Source: Vibrio maritimus (lineage in GTDB: Bacteria; Pseudomonadota; Gammaproteobacteria; Enterobacterales; Vibrionaceae). Taken from it: 64,000 nucleotides of DNA. The DNA is taken from positions 3,224,001 to 3,288,000 of the forward strand of contig NZ_CP090438.1 in assembly GCF_021441885.1 (NCBI RefSeq), written 5' to 3'. The notes beneath the pieces are model-generated. The model worked only from the letters and a program-made list of their open reading frames with translations, did no database searches and was not told the DNA's origin. The position numbers were made by a program, and so were the translations under genes. Shown piece after piece: positions 41,020 to 50,661 of the stretch. Numbering within the stretch: position 1 is the stretch's first letter; each line of letters opens with the position of its first letter.

Positions 41020-41925
41020 ATGGATAAGATTAAAGTTGGACTGCAATACTGGATACCTCAACATGGGCTAACGCGCCTAGTAGGTAAGCTGGCATCAGCA
41101 AAAGCTGGCGGTCTAACAACAGCGATCATTCGTTGGTTTATCAAGCAATATAACGTCAACATGGATGAAGCGCTGCACAGCGATCCAAAGCACTTCAAAA
41201 CGTTTAACGAGTTTTTCGTTCGTGAGTTAAAGCCGGGCATGCGTCCTATCGCCGAGGGCGAGTCAGTGATCGCTCACCCAGCGGATGCGTGTGTGAGCCA
41301 GTTTGGACCTATCACCGACGGTAAGCTTATCCAAGCGAAAAACCATGACTACACCGCTCAAGAACTACTAGGTGGCAACCCTGAGCTTGCAGCCGAGTTT
41401 GCTGAAGGTGAGTTTGCGACTCTGTACCTATCTCCACGTGACTACCACCGCGTTCATATGCCGTGTGATGGTACACTGCGTCAGATGATTTACGTGCCAG
41501 GCGACTTGTTCTCTGTAAACCCTCTAACGGCTGAGAACGTACCCAATCTGTTCGCTCGTAATGAGCGAGTGGTATGTATCTTCGATACCGAGTTTGGTCC
41601 TATGGCACAAGTACTGGTTGGGGCAACCATCGTAGGTGCTATCGAGCTCATCTGGGCGGGTACTGTAACTCCACCACGTGGTAATACCGTTTACACTTGG
41701 GACTACCCTGCTGAAGGCGACAAAGCGGTTGTACTCAAGAAAGGCGAGGAAATGGGCCGCTTCAAGCTTGGCTCTACCGTCATCAACCTGTTTGCTAAAG
41801 ACGCCATTCGTTTTGATGAGACTATGGCCAACAATGCGCCGACGGTCATGGGCACACCTTACGCACACGCAGTGAAACCAGAAGCTCAAACTGATTCTGA
41901 TAGCGAGTCAGAAAGCGAAGCTTAA
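41020..41925 (+). CDS. psd: Phosphatidylserine decarboxylase proenzyme
   Basis: Psd makes phosphatidylethanolamine in the inner membrane. The 301-residue proenzyme has the self-cleavage motif LGST, with the serine that becomes the pyruvoyl group near residue 252 (RFKLGSTVINLF). The segment SPRDYHRVHMPCDG with its conserved Asp and His is also present. The C-terminus is an acidic run (DSDSESESEA). The gene follows rsgA as in E. coli. Confidence 0.96.
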   Translation: MDKIKVGLQYWIPQHGLTRLVGKLASAKAGGLTTAIIRWFIKQYNVNMDEALHSDPKHFKTFNEFFVRELKPGMRPIAEGESVIAHPADACVSQFGPITDGKLIQAKNHDYTAQELLGGNPELAAEFAEGEFATLYLSPRDYHRVHMPCDGTLRQMIYVPGDLFSVNPLTAENVPNLFARNERVVCIFDTEFGPMAQVLVGATIVGAIELIWAGTVTPPRGNTVYTWDYPAEGDKAVVLKKGEEMGRFKLGSTVINLFAKDAIRFDETMANNAPTVMGTPYAHAVKPEAQTDSDSESESEA

Positions 41926-41931
41926 CAACAG

Positions 41932-41956
41932 AAAACGGCGCTAAGGCGCCGTTTTT
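41932..41956 (+). terminator. Terminator after psd
   Basis: AAAACGGCGC-TAAG-GCGCCGTTTTT is a ten-pair stem with a T-run, seven bases after the psd stop. Confidence 0.93.
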
Positions 41957-42142
41957 ATTGGCAAAAAGATCGTGCTACCCGCCGCTTTCCTTGCTCAAAT
42001 ACCGACGCGATTTTTGATACAAAGCAAAACACCATTCAAATCTTCCCTCGACTTTTCAAAACTTTAACGCCAGTCTAAGACCAAACGACGTTTATATTTT
42101 AACCTAGGTGGCAGTCTAACTTTTAACCCTGGTGCCGCGCCT

Positions 42143-43558
42143 ATGCCGAAGATGAATCGCGGGACACTAATCAGGCTGCTGATCTGCTTCTTAGTGCCCC
42201 TTGGCGTCTTAATGATGCCAATTGATTGGATTCCAATCGATGACCTCACGTTGATCCAACACCGTCTGTTGGCAATATTCTTGCTCGCAGCCCTACTTTG
42301 GGTACTGGAGCCTGTCCCTGTTTTTGCTACCTCCATTCTGATTATTGCGCTTGAGCTCGTGATGATTTCAGATAAAGGGCTACATCTATTCCGTACACCA
42401 CCAGCCGGTCACGATATTGGTGAGTTATTGGTGTATACCGATATCTTTAGTGCATTTTCTTCGCCGATAATCATCCTCTTCATGGGTGGTTTTGCTCTGG
42501 CTATTGCGGCGTCCAAATACGAGTTGGACAACAACTTAGCCCGTGTGCTTTTGCGCCCTTTTGGTGACCAACCCAAATTCATCATGCTTGGACTGATGCT
42601 GATTACTGCCGTGTTCTCGATGTTTATGTCTAACACGGCGACGACCGTCATGATGCTGGCTCTGCTTGGCCCCATCGTCGCCTCCGCCCCTAAAGGGGAC
42701 CTTGGCATCAAGGCGTTGGTCCTCTGTATTCCGATTGCCGCCAATACTGGTGGCATTGCAACGCCAATAGGCACACCACCTAACGCTATCGCCTTGCAAT
42801 ACTTAACTGGTGAGAACACGATCGACTTCTTGCAATGGATGATGATGGGTCTCCCCTTCGTGATTATCCAACTTACTATCGCTTGGTTCCTACTGCAAAA
42901 GCTATTTCCATCCTCAGAAGGAAAGATGGTGCTCAAGCTCGAAGGCAAGTTCCAGCGTAATTGGCGAGCTATGGTCGTGTATGCCACATTTGCAGCGACT
43001 ATTTTATTGTGGATGACCACAAAGCTTCACGGTATGAACACCTATGTCGTATCCATTATTCCGCTCGCCGTGTTCACCCTGACGGGCATCATGGGCAAAG
43101 AGGAACTCAAGCTGATTAACTGGGATGTACTCTGGCTAGTTGCGGGTGGTATTGCGATCGGTATTGGTTTGGATAAAACGGGGCTCGCAGAGGCGCTCGC
43201 TCATGCCATCGATTATGAATCTTTGTCTCCATTTGCCGTAGTGATTACCTTGTCTATAGTCTGCTGGTTAATGGCAAACTTCATGTCTAATACCGCAACC
43301 GCTAACTTGCTTATGCCGATTGCCGCAGCGATTGGGGCATCAATGGAAAGCTTGGCGGCAATTGGTGGCTTGCAAGGTTTACTCGTTGTGGTCGCCTTCT
43401 CCGCATCACTTGGCATGATCTTACCAGTTTCCACACCGCCTAATTCTCTCGCCTATTCTACGGGACTTATTGAGAGTAAAGATATGGCGAAGACCGGTCT
43501 TATCATAGGTATCATTGGTCTGCTTATCGTCTACGCGGCAATGCTTATACTGACCTAG
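42143..43558 (+). CDS. SLC13/DASS-family sodium-anion symporter
   Basis: The 471-residue product has about 11 hydrophobic segments. It carries the two SNT-type substrate/sodium motifs of the family (MSNTATTVMMLALLG near residue 166, followed by GGIATPIGTPPNAI; and MSNTATANLLMPIAAAIG near 390, followed by LPVSTPPNSLAYSTG). It is therefore a sodium-coupled importer of dicarboxylates, sulfate or phosphate; the substrate cannot be told from the sequence. The first of two close ATG codons is used as the start. It stands alone, with a hairpin after it. Confidence 0.88.
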   Translation: MPKMNRGTLIRLLICFLVPLGVLMMPIDWIPIDDLTLIQHRLLAIFLLAALLWVLEPVPVFATSILIIALELVMISDKGLHLFRTPPAGHDIGELLVYTDIFSAFSSPIIILFMGGFALAIAASKYELDNNLARVLLRPFGDQPKFIMLGLMLITAVFSMFMSNTATTVMMLALLGPIVASAPKGDLGIKALVLCIPIAANTGGIATPIGTPPNAIALQYLTGENTIDFLQWMMMGLPFVIIQLTIAWFLLQKLFPSSEGKMVLKLEGKFQRNWRAMVVYATFAATILLWMTTKLHGMNTYVVSIIPLAVFTLTGIMGKEELKLINWDVLWLVAGGIAIGIGLDKTGLAEALAHAIDYESLSPFAVVITLSIVCWLMANFMSNTATANLLMPIAAAIGASMESLAAIGGLQGLLVVVAFSASLGMILPVSTPPNSLAYSTGLIESKDMAKTGLIIGIIGLLIVYAAMLILT

Positions 43559-43581
43559 GCATCCCTCTACTATTTAAACCA

Positions 43582-43611
43582 GAAATCCTCTCGCTAACGT
43601 GAGAGGATTTC
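43582..43611 (+). terminator. Hairpin after the DASS transporter
   Basis: GAAATCCTCTC and GAGAGGATTTC form an 11-pair stem 23 bases after the stop. The T-run after it is poor, so it may be a weak terminator. Confidence 0.55.
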
Positions 43612-43710
43612 AATTGCACTTTCTCACACCTCATAGTAAAACCTAGTTAAATCATTAATTAATCACTTATGCCCGCGTCGCCGGGTATCAAACATGCACT
43701 AGGGATAGTA

Positions 43711-44625
43711 ATGGGATTTGAATGGCTGGCTCTTATCGCCGCATTTTTGTGGGCGGTCTCAAGTATTATTTCAGTCAAGCCAGCTAAACACCTTGGTTCG
43801 TTTTCTTATAGCCGTTGGAGAATGGGCTGTACCGCATTCATACTCTCTTCGATGGCGGCGATAACGGGTGGCTGGACAAGTGTCGAATCGGTACACATCA
43901 CCCCTATGATGCTTTCTGGTCTTATCGGTATCTTTATCGGTGATACGGCTCTGTTTGCTTGCTTAAATCGAATGGGACCAAGACAGGCCGGGCTTCTGTT
44001 CTCCTGTCATGCAGTATTTTCAGCGGTACTAGGCTACTTCCTGTTCTCAGAGACTATGTCACCACTCGAACTGCTTGGATCCGCTCTGGTGTTCTCTGGT
44101 GTCGCCACAGCGATTTTCTTTGGTCGTAAAAGCTCTAACAAACAGACTGGCTCACAAAACAACAAAGCATCCGAGCTTGAAACCATCAAAGGCAATGTTT
44201 GGTTTGGAGTTGGACTCGGTATTACAGCGGCACTGTGCCAGGCATTAGGCGGCATTATTGCCAAACCTGTCATGCAGACCGAGATTGATCCTGTCGCCGC
44301 TTCTGCTATTCGTATGATCACAGCATTCATCGCTCATAGTCTGTTCCTATTTACAGGTGCCAGACACGCAAAAAGCCTCAACCCTATCAACTGGTCTATC
44401 TTTGGCATTACTGCCCTGAATGGCTTCTTAGCCATGGCTGTCGGGATGACCTTGATTCTGTTTGCATTGCAAACGGGGAATGTGGGAATGGTAGCCTTGC
44501 TGTCTTCGACCACCCCCATTATGGTTCTGCCGCTACTGTGGGTTTATACCAAGCAGAGACCAAACAAATACGCTTGGCTGGGTGCCGCCCTTGCCGTCGC
44601 GGGTACCAGCATTTTGGTCAGCTAA
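43711..44625 (+). CDS. EamA-family (DMT) transporter
   Basis: From the ATG at 43711 the product is 304 residues, starting MGFEWLALIAAFLWAVSSII, with about ten hydrophobic segments in two EamA repeats (WAVSSIISVKPAKHLGSFS and, in the second half, AALCQALGGIIAKPVMQ). The frame extends 14 codons upstream, but an AGGG site before this ATG favours it. Members export or import small metabolites; the substrate here is unknown. It is convergent with epmA. Confidence 0.82.
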   Translation: MGFEWLALIAAFLWAVSSIISVKPAKHLGSFSYSRWRMGCTAFILSSMAAITGGWTSVESVHITPMMLSGLIGIFIGDTALFACLNRMGPRQAGLLFSCHAVFSAVLGYFLFSETMSPLELLGSALVFSGVATAIFFGRKSSNKQTGSQNNKASELETIKGNVWFGVGLGITAALCQALGGIIAKPVMQTEIDPVAASAIRMITAFIAHSLFLFTGARHAKSLNPINWSIFGITALNGFLAMAVGMTLILFALQTGNVGMVALLSSTTPIMVLPLLWVYTKQRPNKYAWLGAALAVAGTSILVS

Positions 44626-44634
44626 CCCAGTTAG

Positions 44635-45621
44635 TTAAGCTCGAGGAAATGGAAACGCCACAACCTCATCAATATGAGTCGCTCCTAGGGCCAACATAAT
44701 CAGTCTATCAATACCTAATGCCACACCAGCACATGCGGGCAGACCTGATTTCAGCGCTTCAATCAAATGATAATCAATGGGTTGAGGTGCCAGCCCCATC
44801 TTCTCGCGCTTACGGTTATCGTCTTTAAAGCGCGCCAATTGTTCATTCGGATTATCCAGCTCATGAAAACCATTGGCTAATTCGACTCCCTTGAAATACA
44901 CCTCAAAGCGATCAGCGACACGTTCGTCATTTGGGTTCACCTTAGCGAGCGCCGCTTGCGATGCTGGAAAGTCGTAAACGAATGCGGGTACTTGTTTACC
45001 GATTTTCGTTTCAACACCCATGCTAAAGAGCAATTGAAGCAAGGTATCGCGATCTTCTTCTTGATCAGCAATATCGCTCAGTCCCAAAGGAGCCGCCGCC
45101 TCTTTCAGAGAAGACATATCGGCAGTGAGTGGGCAAACACCAAGCTGTGTAATGAATGCCTGTTGATAGGTCATACGCTCGGCTTTCGCACAGTTAAGTA
45201 CCATCATGAGTAAGTCGTCCATCTCATCCATTAACTGATGATGATCAAACCCCACACGATACCATTCGAGCATAGTGAACTCAGGGTTGTGGTAACGCCC
45301 ACTCTCTTCGTTGCGAAAAGCTTTGTTAATCTGATAAATCGATCCACTGCCAGCAGCGAGTAATCGCTTCATATGAAATTCGGGGCTCGTCATAAAGTAA
45401 AGCTGACGTCCATCCGCATAGCCCGGGCCAACAAACTCGGTTTTAAAGGTATGCAAATGCACATCGGTCACCGTTGCATGGCTCATTGCAGGGGTATCGA
45501 CTTCCATTACCTCTCTTGACAGAAAGAAGCTACGAATCGCCTGTATCAGCTCGGCACGCTTTTTAAGTAAAGCCATAGAGGCTGTGGGCTGCCACTGGTT
45601 GGTAATCATTATCATGCTCAT
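44635..45621 (-). CDS. epmA: EF-P-(R)-beta-lysine ligase EpmA
   Basis: EpmA is a lysyl-tRNA-synthetase-like enzyme, lacking the anticodon domain, that joins (R)-beta-lysine to Lys34 of EF-P. The 328-residue product has the class II motifs HNPEFTMLEWYRVG (motif 2 region) and GVALGIDRLIMLALG (motif 3). Three ATG codons near 45609-45621 compete for the start; the first is used but the third (45609) has a plausible GAG site. It lies beside frdA as in E. coli. Confidence 0.94.
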   Translation of the reverse strand: MSMIMITNQWQPTASMALLKKRAELIQAIRSFFLSREVMEVDTPAMSHATVTDVHLHTFKTEFVGPGYADGRQLYFMTSPEFHMKRLLAAGSGSIYQINKAFRNEESGRYHNPEFTMLEWYRVGFDHHQLMDEMDDLLMMVLNCAKAERMTYQQAFITQLGVCPLTADMSSLKEAAAPLGLSDIADQEEDRDTLLQLLFSMGVETKIGKQVPAFVYDFPASQAALAKVNPNDERVADRFEVYFKGVELANGFHELDNPNEQLARFKDDNRKREKMGLAPQPIDYHLIEALKSGLPACAGVALGIDRLIMLALGATHIDEVVAFPFPRA

Positions 45622-45674
45622 TAGTTAATGTTATTAATTATTGTAAGTGCGCACTCAAAAGTTCTCAATCACAA

Positions 45675-45688
45675 GTGATATTAATCAC
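45675..45688. promoter_or_regulatory. Combined FNR/CRP-type site upstream of frdA
   Basis: GTGATATTAATCAC contains the FNR core TGAT-N4-ATCA. With one more flanking base it is AGTGA-N6-TCACA, one mismatch from the CRP consensus TGTGA-N6-TCACA. It lies about 170 bases before frdA and about 55 before epmA. Oxygen control of frd by FNR is known in enteric bacteria. The promoter itself was not resolved. Confidence 0.6.
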
Positions 45689-45856
45689 ACATCATAGAAA
45701 TACTATGCCTCGCAGTGCATTACCGAAGCAAAAACCTAACTCAGTCAATTTTTTTGCCATCTCGCTTATCTACACTGATTGCCTAAATAAAAAAGCTTTC
45801 AAGCCTTTAACTATAACTCGCGAGCAAAACTCGCTCTCACACACTGGAGGATAACT

Positions 45857-47680
45857 GTGAAAACAATTACCACAGATATCGCAGTCATCGGCGCAGGCGG
45901 CGCTGGTCTTCGTACTGCCATTGCAGCAGCAGAAGCTAACCCAGAAATGGAAGTAGCTCTGATCTCTAAAGTCTACCCTATGCGTTCACATACCGTGGCA
46001 GCTGAAGGTGGTTCTGCGGCTGTAATTAAGGATGAAGATAGCTTAGATAACCACTTCAACGATACCGTTGGCGGTGGCGACTGGCTTTGTGAACAGGATG
46101 TTGTTGAATATTTCGTTGAAAATGCCACACGTGAAATGATCCAGATGGAACAATGGGGTTGTCCATGGAGCCGTAAAGAAAACGGTGAAGTGAACGTCCG
46201 TCGTTTCGGTGGTATGAAGGTAGAACGCACATGGTTTGCGGCGGATAAAACCGGCTTCCATATGCTACATACGCTGTTCCAAACGTCGATGAAGTACGAG
46301 CAAATCAAACGATTTGATGAGTACTTTGTGGTTGACCTACTTGTGGTTGAAGGCGAGGTTCAGGGCCTGATTGCAATTCATATGTCTGAAGGTGAACTGG
46401 TCACTATCAAGGCAAAATCAGTTGTCCTAGCAACCGGCGGCGCGGGTCGTGTGTATCACTGTAATACTAACGGTGGCATCGTGACTGGCGACGGCATGGC
46501 GATGGCGTATCGTCACGGCGTTCCACTGCGTGATATGGAGTTTGTTCAATATCACCCAACAGGTCTACCTGGTACCGGCATTCTGATGACCGAAGGTTGT
46601 CGTGGTGAAGGCGGTATCATCGTCAACAAGAACGGCTACCGTTACCTGCAAGACTACGGCATGGGCCCTGAAACACCGGTTGGCGAGCCGAAAAACAAAT
46701 ACATGGAACTCGGTCCTCGTGACAAGGTTTCTCAAGCATTCTGGCATGAGCAGCAAAAAGGCAACACCATCAAGCACCCACTGGGCGATGTGGTTCACCT
46801 TGATCTTCGCCACCTTGGTGAAGAGTACCTGCAAGAGCGTTTACCGTTTATCTGTGAGCTCGCAAAAGCGTACGTCAACGTTGACCCTGCAAAAGAGCCA
46901 ATCCCAATTCGTCCAACCGTGCACTACACCATGGGTGGTATCGAAACCAACGGAACTTGTGAAACTCGTATCCAAGGTCTATTCGCTGTGGGTGAGTGTG
47001 CGTCTGTCGGTCTTCACGGTGCAAACCGCCTAGGTTCTAACTCTCTCGCTGAGTTTGTCGTCTTCGGCCGTGTTGCCGGTGAGCAAGCGGTTGAGCGCGC
47101 TAAAGCTTTCAAGGGCTGGAATGACAGCGCTATCGAAGAGCAAGTGAAGGCAGTAGAAGCACGCATTGCCGCACTAATGAATCAAGAAGGCGATGAAAAC
47201 TGGGCTGAAATCCGCACTGAAATGGGTCACACCATGGAAGCAGGCTGTGGTATCTACCGTCAAGAAGATCTAATGCAAGCGACACTTGAGAAGATTGCCG
47301 AGCTTAAACAGCGCTATAAGAAAATCAGCATCAAAGACAAAGGCAAAGTGTTCAACACAGACCTGCTGTACGCCATTGAAGTGGGTTACGGTCTAGAAGT
47401 TGCTGAAGCTATGGTTCACTCTGCAATCTTGCGTAAAGAGTCTCGTGGTGCGCACCAACGTCTTGATGACGGTTGTACTGAGCGTGATGATGAGAACTAC
47501 CTAAAACACTCGCTAGCTTTCTTTAATGAAGACAGTGCACCAAGCATTGACTATAGCAACGTTACTATCACTAAGTCGCAGCCTAAAGCGCGTCTATACG
47601 GTGAAGCCGCTGAAAAAGCGGCAGCAGCAGAAGCGGCGAAGCAAGCCAACAAAGATCAAAATGCGGAGGAGCAAGCATAA
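45857..47680 (+). CDS. frdA: Fumarate reductase flavoprotein subunit
   Basis: FrdA reduces fumarate to succinate in anaerobic respiration, using covalently bound FAD. The 607-residue product starts at GTG, 4 bases after a GGAGGATA site. It has the dinucleotide fold AVIGAGGAGLRTAIAAAEA, the covalent-FAD His at residue 45 (MRSHTVAAEGGS), the catalytic-site segment RPTVHYTMGGIETN and the C-terminal YSNVTITKSQPKAR. It overlaps frdB by one base. Confidence 0.98.
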   Translation: MKTITTDIAVIGAGGAGLRTAIAAAEANPEMEVALISKVYPMRSHTVAAEGGSAAVIKDEDSLDNHFNDTVGGGDWLCEQDVVEYFVENATREMIQMEQWGCPWSRKENGEVNVRRFGGMKVERTWFAADKTGFHMLHTLFQTSMKYEQIKRFDEYFVVDLLVVEGEVQGLIAIHMSEGELVTIKAKSVVLATGGAGRVYHCNTNGGIVTGDGMAMAYRHGVPLRDMEFVQYHPTGLPGTGILMTEGCRGEGGIIVNKNGYRYLQDYGMGPETPVGEPKNKYMELGPRDKVSQAFWHEQQKGNTIKHPLGDVVHLDLRHLGEEYLQERLPFICELAKAYVNVDPAKEPIPIRPTVHYTMGGIETNGTCETRIQGLFAVGECASVGLHGANRLGSNSLAEFVVFGRVAGEQAVERAKAFKGWNDSAIEEQVKAVEARIAALMNQEGDENWAEIRTEMGHTMEAGCGIYRQEDLMQATLEKIAELKQRYKKISIKDKGKVFNTDLLYAIEVGYGLEVAEAMVHSAILRKESRGAHQRLDDGCTERDDENYLKHSLAFFNEDSAPSIDYSNVTITKSQPKARLYGEAAEKAAAAEAAKQANKDQNAEEQA

Positions 47681-48420
47681 TGTCAGCAAACCGTATTCAG
47701 AAAGTGGAAATCCTGCGCTACGACCCAGAGAAAGACGCAGAGCCGTATTTCCAAACCTTCGAAGTACCGTTCGATGAGACCATGTCTGTGCTCGATGCGA
47801 TTGGTTACATCAAAGATCACCTAGACAAAGATCTGTCTTACCGCTGGTCTTGTCGTATGGCGATTTGTGGCTCTTGCGGCATCATGGTGAACGGCGTGCC
47901 AAAACTGGCGTGTAAGAGCTTCCTGCGTGATCATCAAAATGGTCTGAAGATTGAGCCTCTTGCGAACTTCCCAATCGAGAAAGACTTGATTGTCGACATG
48001 ACGCCGTTTATCGAGCGCCTAGAAGCCATCAAGCCATACATCATTGGTAACGACCGTAAGCCAGAAGATGGCACTAACATCCAAACACCTGAGCAAATGG
48101 CGAAATACAAGCAGTTTGCTGGTTGTATCAACTGTGGTCTTTGTTACGCGGCATGTCCTCAGTTTGGTCTAAACCCTGAGTTCATCGGTCCTGCGGCACT
48201 GACACTGGCACATCGTTATAACCTCGACAGCCGTGACAATGGTGCGGCTGAACGTATGAAGATGATCAACGGTGAGAACGGTGCATGGGGCTGTACGTTT
48301 GTGGGCTACTGCTCTGAGGTTTGTCCGAAGAACGTTGACCCTGCCGCGGCAGTAAACCAAGGCAAAGTGGCGTCTTCACAAGACTTCGTTATTGCCATGC
48401 TAAAACCACAGGAGGCATAA
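47680..48420 (+). CDS. frdB: Fumarate reductase iron-sulfur subunit
   Basis: FrdB passes electrons from menaquinol to FrdA. The 246-residue product has the [2Fe-2S] cysteines in SCRMAICGSCGIMVNG, the [4Fe-4S] motif CINCGLCYAACPQ and the [3Fe-4S] motif CSEVCPKNVDP. It starts in the TAATG overlap with frdA and ends two bases before frdC. Confidence 0.98.
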   Translation: MSANRIQKVEILRYDPEKDAEPYFQTFEVPFDETMSVLDAIGYIKDHLDKDLSYRWSCRMAICGSCGIMVNGVPKLACKSFLRDHQNGLKIEPLANFPIEKDLIVDMTPFIERLEAIKPYIIGNDRKPEDGTNIQTPEQMAKYKQFAGCINCGLCYAACPQFGLNPEFIGPAALTLAHRYNLDSRDNGAAERMKMINGENGAWGCTFVGYCSEVCPKNVDPAAAVNQGKVASSQDFVIAMLKPQEA

Positions 48421-48421
48421 G

Positions 48422-48805
48422 ATGAGCAACAGAAAACCTTATGTTCGTGAAATGAAGCGAACTTGGTGGAAAGATCACCCATTTTATCGCTTCTACATGC
48501 TACGTGAAGCCACCGTACTGCCACTGATCCTATTCACAATCTTCCTGACATTTGGTCTAGGTTCGCTAGTGAAAGGCCCAGAAGCTTGGCAAGGCTGGCT
48601 AGACTTTATGGCTAACCCAGTGGTTATCGCGATCAACATCGTGGCACTTGCGGGAAGCCTGTTCCACGCGCAAACCTTCTTCAGCATGATGCCACAGGTA
48701 ATGCCAATCAAACTGAAAGGCAAGCCAGTCGAGAAGAAGACCATTGTCCTCGCTCAGTGGGCGGCGGTTGCGGCTATCTCATTAGTTGTTCTCATCATTG
48801 TATAA
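48422..48805 (+). CDS. frdC: Fumarate reductase membrane anchor FrdC
   Basis: FrdC, with FrdD, anchors the catalytic subunits in the inner membrane and binds quinone. The 127-residue product begins MSNRKPYVREMKRTWWKDHP and has three hydrophobic segments with the family EATVLPLILFTIFLTFGLGS and FHAQTFFSMMPQVM motifs. It lies between frdB and frdD in the standard order. Confidence 0.97.
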   Translation: MSNRKPYVREMKRTWWKDHPFYRFYMLREATVLPLILFTIFLTFGLGSLVKGPEAWQGWLDFMANPVVIAINIVALAGSLFHAQTFFSMMPQVMPIKLKGKPVEKKTIVLAQWAAVAAISLVVLIIV

Positions 48806-48815
48806 GGAGTGAATC

Positions 48816-49178
48816 GTGATTAATCAAAACCCAAAACGCTCTGACGAACCAGTATGGTGGGGACTATTTGGTGCCGGTGGTACATGGTTTGCCATGATCA
48901 CCCCTGTGACGGTACTTGTGCTGGGCATCCTAGTGCCAATGGGCATTATCAGCCCAGAAGCGATGAGCTATGAGCGTGTGGCTGATTTTGCTACCAGCAT
49001 CATCGGCGCGCTATTTATTATCGCTACCCTAGCACTGCCAATGTGGCATGCAATGCACCGTCTACACCACGGTATGCACGATCTTAAGATCCATGCGGGT
49101 GTGGTTGGTAAGATTGCTTGCTACTTTTTTGCAGCGCTTATCAGTGCACTGTCGGTTATCTTCATTTTCATGATCTAA
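48816..49178 (+). CDS. frdD: Fumarate reductase membrane anchor FrdD
   Basis: FrdD is the second membrane anchor. The 120-residue product starts at GTG after an AAGGAG site and has three hydrophobic segments, with the conserved WWGLFGAGGTWFAMITP and PMWHAMHRLHHGMHDLKIH. It is the last gene of the operon and ends 14 bases before a strong terminator. Confidence 0.97.
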   Translation: MINQNPKRSDEPVWWGLFGAGGTWFAMITPVTVLVLGILVPMGIISPEAMSYERVADFATSIIGALFIIATLALPMWHAMHRLHHGMHDLKIHAGVVGKIACYFFAALISALSVIFIFMI

Positions 49179-49191
49179 TCGCTCGGTAAAG

Positions 49192-49229
49192 AAAAGGCCG
49201 ATGAGCAGTTAAGCTCATCGGCCTTTTTT
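49192..49229. terminator. Bidirectional terminator after frdD
   Basis: AAAAGGCCGATGAGC and GCTCATCGGCCTTTTTT form a 15-pair stem over a six-base loop between the convergent frdD and SPFH genes. Confidence 0.95.
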
Positions 49230-49245
49230 ATGTCTTGCGTTAAGA

Positions 49246-50661
49246 CTACTGCTCAGCGGCTAATTGCTTAGTCTGGTTCATCAGCCCTAAAGCGCCAAAA
49301 CCGGTAATCACATCTAGGTTGGTCGTCAAACCTTGCTCTTGTCCACCGCCAATGTAGTTTTGCGGCATTTGCACCTGGAAGTTAGTTAAGTTGTTGTAGA
49401 GCGAATTCGCCACATCTCGATTGAGCTCAGCCAGGTACACCTCGTGATTAGCCCCCAACGCGGCGTATTTTGCTTTCAGTACCTCCGCTTCTGCGCGACC
49501 TTTCTCCAAAATCGCCTTAGCTTCAAACTCTGCTGACAACGCATTGGCTTTTTGAATCGCTAGGTTAGCCTCTGCAATGGCTAGCTCTTTCTCTTTATCT
49601 ACCTCAGCCAAACGCTTAGTTTTCTCAACTTCTACGATTTCCCGCTCGGCAATTTGTCTAGCAACTTCAACTTCTTTTTGCTGCGAAATGATCGCCAACT
49701 CTTTCTGACGCTGCGCATCTTGAACTTCACGCGTACGTTGGATCTCTTTACGCAGTTGCTCCGTTTCGGCTTGAGCCTTTGACGTTTCTTGCTCTTGGAT
49801 TGCGCGAATACGATCGGCAACCAAACGCTTTTTGTCGGCAAGTAACTGATCAAGCTGCTTTTCCGGTTGTGGGTCACCAATCGTAACCTGAGTTACCTGA
49901 ATACCGTATTGCTGCAACGGGTTATCTTGACGTATCGGCTGACCCGTAGAGTCTGCAACGGGCACCGTTTTCCAGACTAACTGTTTAGTTCTCTGCAATT
50001 GATTGGCATTCGATTGATCTACCCCAACAGGAGCTAGATCCATCTCCTCCACTTCAACCTTTCTACGCTCTGTCAGGTAAATACCTTCACGCAACTGATC
50101 GCCAAGCTTAGACTTGAACTGGTTGAGACCACCTTGGAAAAACTCTTCACCCGTGTATTGGGTCGCGGTTATCACGGTTACATTGCGCGCATTTTTGACC
50201 AGAAGCGCATCGATTAAGTTGCTGTTATTTCGAAATTCTCGGTGCATTTTCTTCATTGCTTCCGGATCGTTACTCAGCTTAAAGCGAAATGTGACCGGTA
50301 TTTGACCTATGTAGGTATCGGCAAATCTCACCTGAACCGGATCTTGTGCTTGAAGTCGCTGATACAAGTTCTCTTCGATGCTATTGCCAAAAGAGACCGT
50401 GATGACTTGATCATACTTAGTGATCTTTGACAGGAACGGCATTCGAAAATGAATCCCCGGCTCTGTAAAGACATCCAACTCGCCCGTTAGGTTATTCTGA
50501 TGGACGTAGCTGTAACCGGCATCCGTCATTAACACGGAACTGTTCACCGTTAGCCCCACTGCCAGAATCGGCAGTGCATAGACCATGGCTTTGATCCCAT
50601 TGTGTAGCCATTTACGACGTTCAGTTATCTTCAGACTCTCTCCTATTCCACGACTTTCCAT
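49246..50661 (-). CDS. SPFH/prohibitin-domain membrane protein with long coiled coil
   Basis: From the ATG at 50659-50661, which follows a CAGGAGATA site, the product is 471 residues starting MESRGIGESLKITERRKW. A longer frame of 17 codons lacks such a site. It has one N-terminal membrane segment (IKAMVYALPILAVGLTVNSS, about residues 22-41), an SPFH domain (GIHFRMPFLSKITKYDQVIT to about residue 260), a charged coiled coil of about 110 residues rich in Arg, Glu and Gln, and a Gly/Asn tail. HflK/C and flotillin are remote relatives. Function is unknown. Confidence 0.82.
   Translation of the reverse strand: MESRGIGESLKITERRKWLHNGIKAMVYALPILAVGLTVNSSVLMTDAGYSYVHQNNLTGELDVFTEPGIHFRMPFLSKITKYDQVITVSFGNSIEENLYQRLQAQDPVQVRFADTYIGQIPVTFRFKLSNDPEAMKKMHREFRNNSNLIDALLVKNARNVTVITATQYTGEEFFQGGLNQFKSKLGDQLREGIYLTERRKVEVEEMDLAPVGVDQSNANQLQRTKQLVWKTVPVADSTGQPIRQDNPLQQYGIQVTQVTIGDPQPEKQLDQLLADKKRLVADRIRAIQEQETSKAQAETEQLRKEIQRTREVQDAQRQKELAIISQQKEVEVARQIAEREIVEVEKTKRLAEVDKEKELAIAEANLAIQKANALSAEFEAKAILEKGRAEAEVLKAKYAALGANHEVYLAELNRDVANSLYNNLTNFQVQMPQNYIGGGQEQGLTTNLDVITGFGALGLMNQTKQLAAEQ

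Noticed and set aside
42409..43020. A 203-codon minus-strand frame
   Set aside because: It lies wholly opposite the DASS transporter gene, whose plus-strand frame has clear family motifs. It is a codon-bias shadow.
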